A stretch of DNA of 64,000 nucleotides from Pseudenterobacter timonensis. GTDB lineage: Bacteria > Pseudomonadota > Gammaproteobacteria > Enterobacterales > Enterobacteriaceae. Where the stretch lies: the NCBI RefSeq assembly GCF_900021175.1, contig NZ_FCOP01000013.1, forward strand, positions 1-64,000, read 5' to 3'. This document shows, in pieces, positions 63,949 through 64,000 of the stretch; the stretch's first letter is position 1, and every line of letters starts with the position of its first letter. Made by a program: the position numbers and the translations under genes. The notes beneath the pieces are model-generated. The model was not told the origin of the DNA. It did not search any database and was given only the letters and a program-made list of their open reading frames with translations.

Positions 63949-64000
63949 TGGAACGCTACGACAATACCTTCACCGCACTGAAAGCACGCCAGGAGGGCGC
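63948..64000 (+). CDS. trpA: TrpA, tryptophan synthase alpha subunit (3' end outside window)
   Basis: Only the first 17 codons are in the window ([17 protein letters not shown]), matching the TrpA N-terminus. Cleaves indole glycerol phosphate to indole for TrpB. Overlaps the trpB stop by one base. Confidence 0.95.
   Translation, partial: MERYDNTFTALKARQEG

Overview
The window is chromosomal DNA of a gamma-proteobacterium of the Enterobacteriaceae. Almost every gene has a recognisable Escherichia coli/Salmonella counterpart of the same length in E. coli-like order (paaZ-tynA-feaB-feaR, ydbL-ynbE-ydbH-ldhA, dcp-ydfG-rspR-ydfZ-ydfI-ydfJ-rspB-rspA, ynfA to ynfM, asr-ydgU-ydgD-mdtI-mdtJ-tqsA, yciO-rnm-trp operon). 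High GC, an OsmU-type osmoprotectant transporter beside the ynf/dms genes, an M32 carboxypeptidase and an alkylsulfatase point to a non-E. coli genus near Enterobacter, Klebsiella, Leclercia or Salmonella; I cannot name the species.

Layout. 1-10366: phenylethylamine catabolism. TynA oxidises amines to aldehydes, FeaB oxidises phenylacetaldehyde to phenylacetate, PaaZ (5' end cut by the window) belongs to the phenylacetate ring-opening pathway, and FeaR activates. An alkylsulfatase and a membrane diguanylate cyclase sit inside this locus. 10367-14718: envelope lipid-transport trio ydbL-ynbE-ydbH and ldhA. 14749-16564: a zinc-ribbon-like gene fragment and the divergent bdcR/bdcA pair with two matching palindromic operators. 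16612-19022: a low-GC type VI secretion (T6SS) cargo module (PAAR protein, papain-like candidate effector, lipoprotein candidate immunity) bracketed by a 59-bp direct repeat of the 3' end of dcp. 18982-22386: dcp, a small secreted protein, ydfG. 22421-25639: accessory LysR/aldo-keto reductase/MFS cassette. 25925-32466: RspR-controlled sugar-acid genes. 32578-40376: ynfA, ynfB, ynfC, a second T6SS relic (hcp start, out-of-frame toxin tail, intact DUF1493 gene), ynfD, and the ynfE-ynfG-ynfH-dmsD reductase operon (one catalytic subunit only). 40653-44083: OsmU-type ABC transporter. 44192-49883: clcB, ynfK, mlc, ynfL, ynfM. 49974-53197: IraP-like anti-adaptor, glutathione peroxidase, M32 carboxypeptidase, asr. 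53284-56410: ydgU, ydgD, mdtI, mdtJ, tqsA. 56450-64000: yciO, rnm and the trp operon, with leader and attenuator, running into trpA at the right edge.

Most interesting: the PAAR-effector-immunity cassette at the duplicated dcp end. The repeats differ within dcp codons only synonymously, and the candidate immunity gene takes its last 11 codons from the repeat in another frame. Next are the hcp/toxin relic with an orphan DUF1493 gene, a trp leader peptide with one Trp codon, paired FeaR-like sites 21 bp apart in front of both tynA and feaB, and an extra IraP-like gene. No tRNA, rRNA, CRISPR array, integrase or insertion sequence was seen. Family assignments rest on remembered homologues; no search was run.
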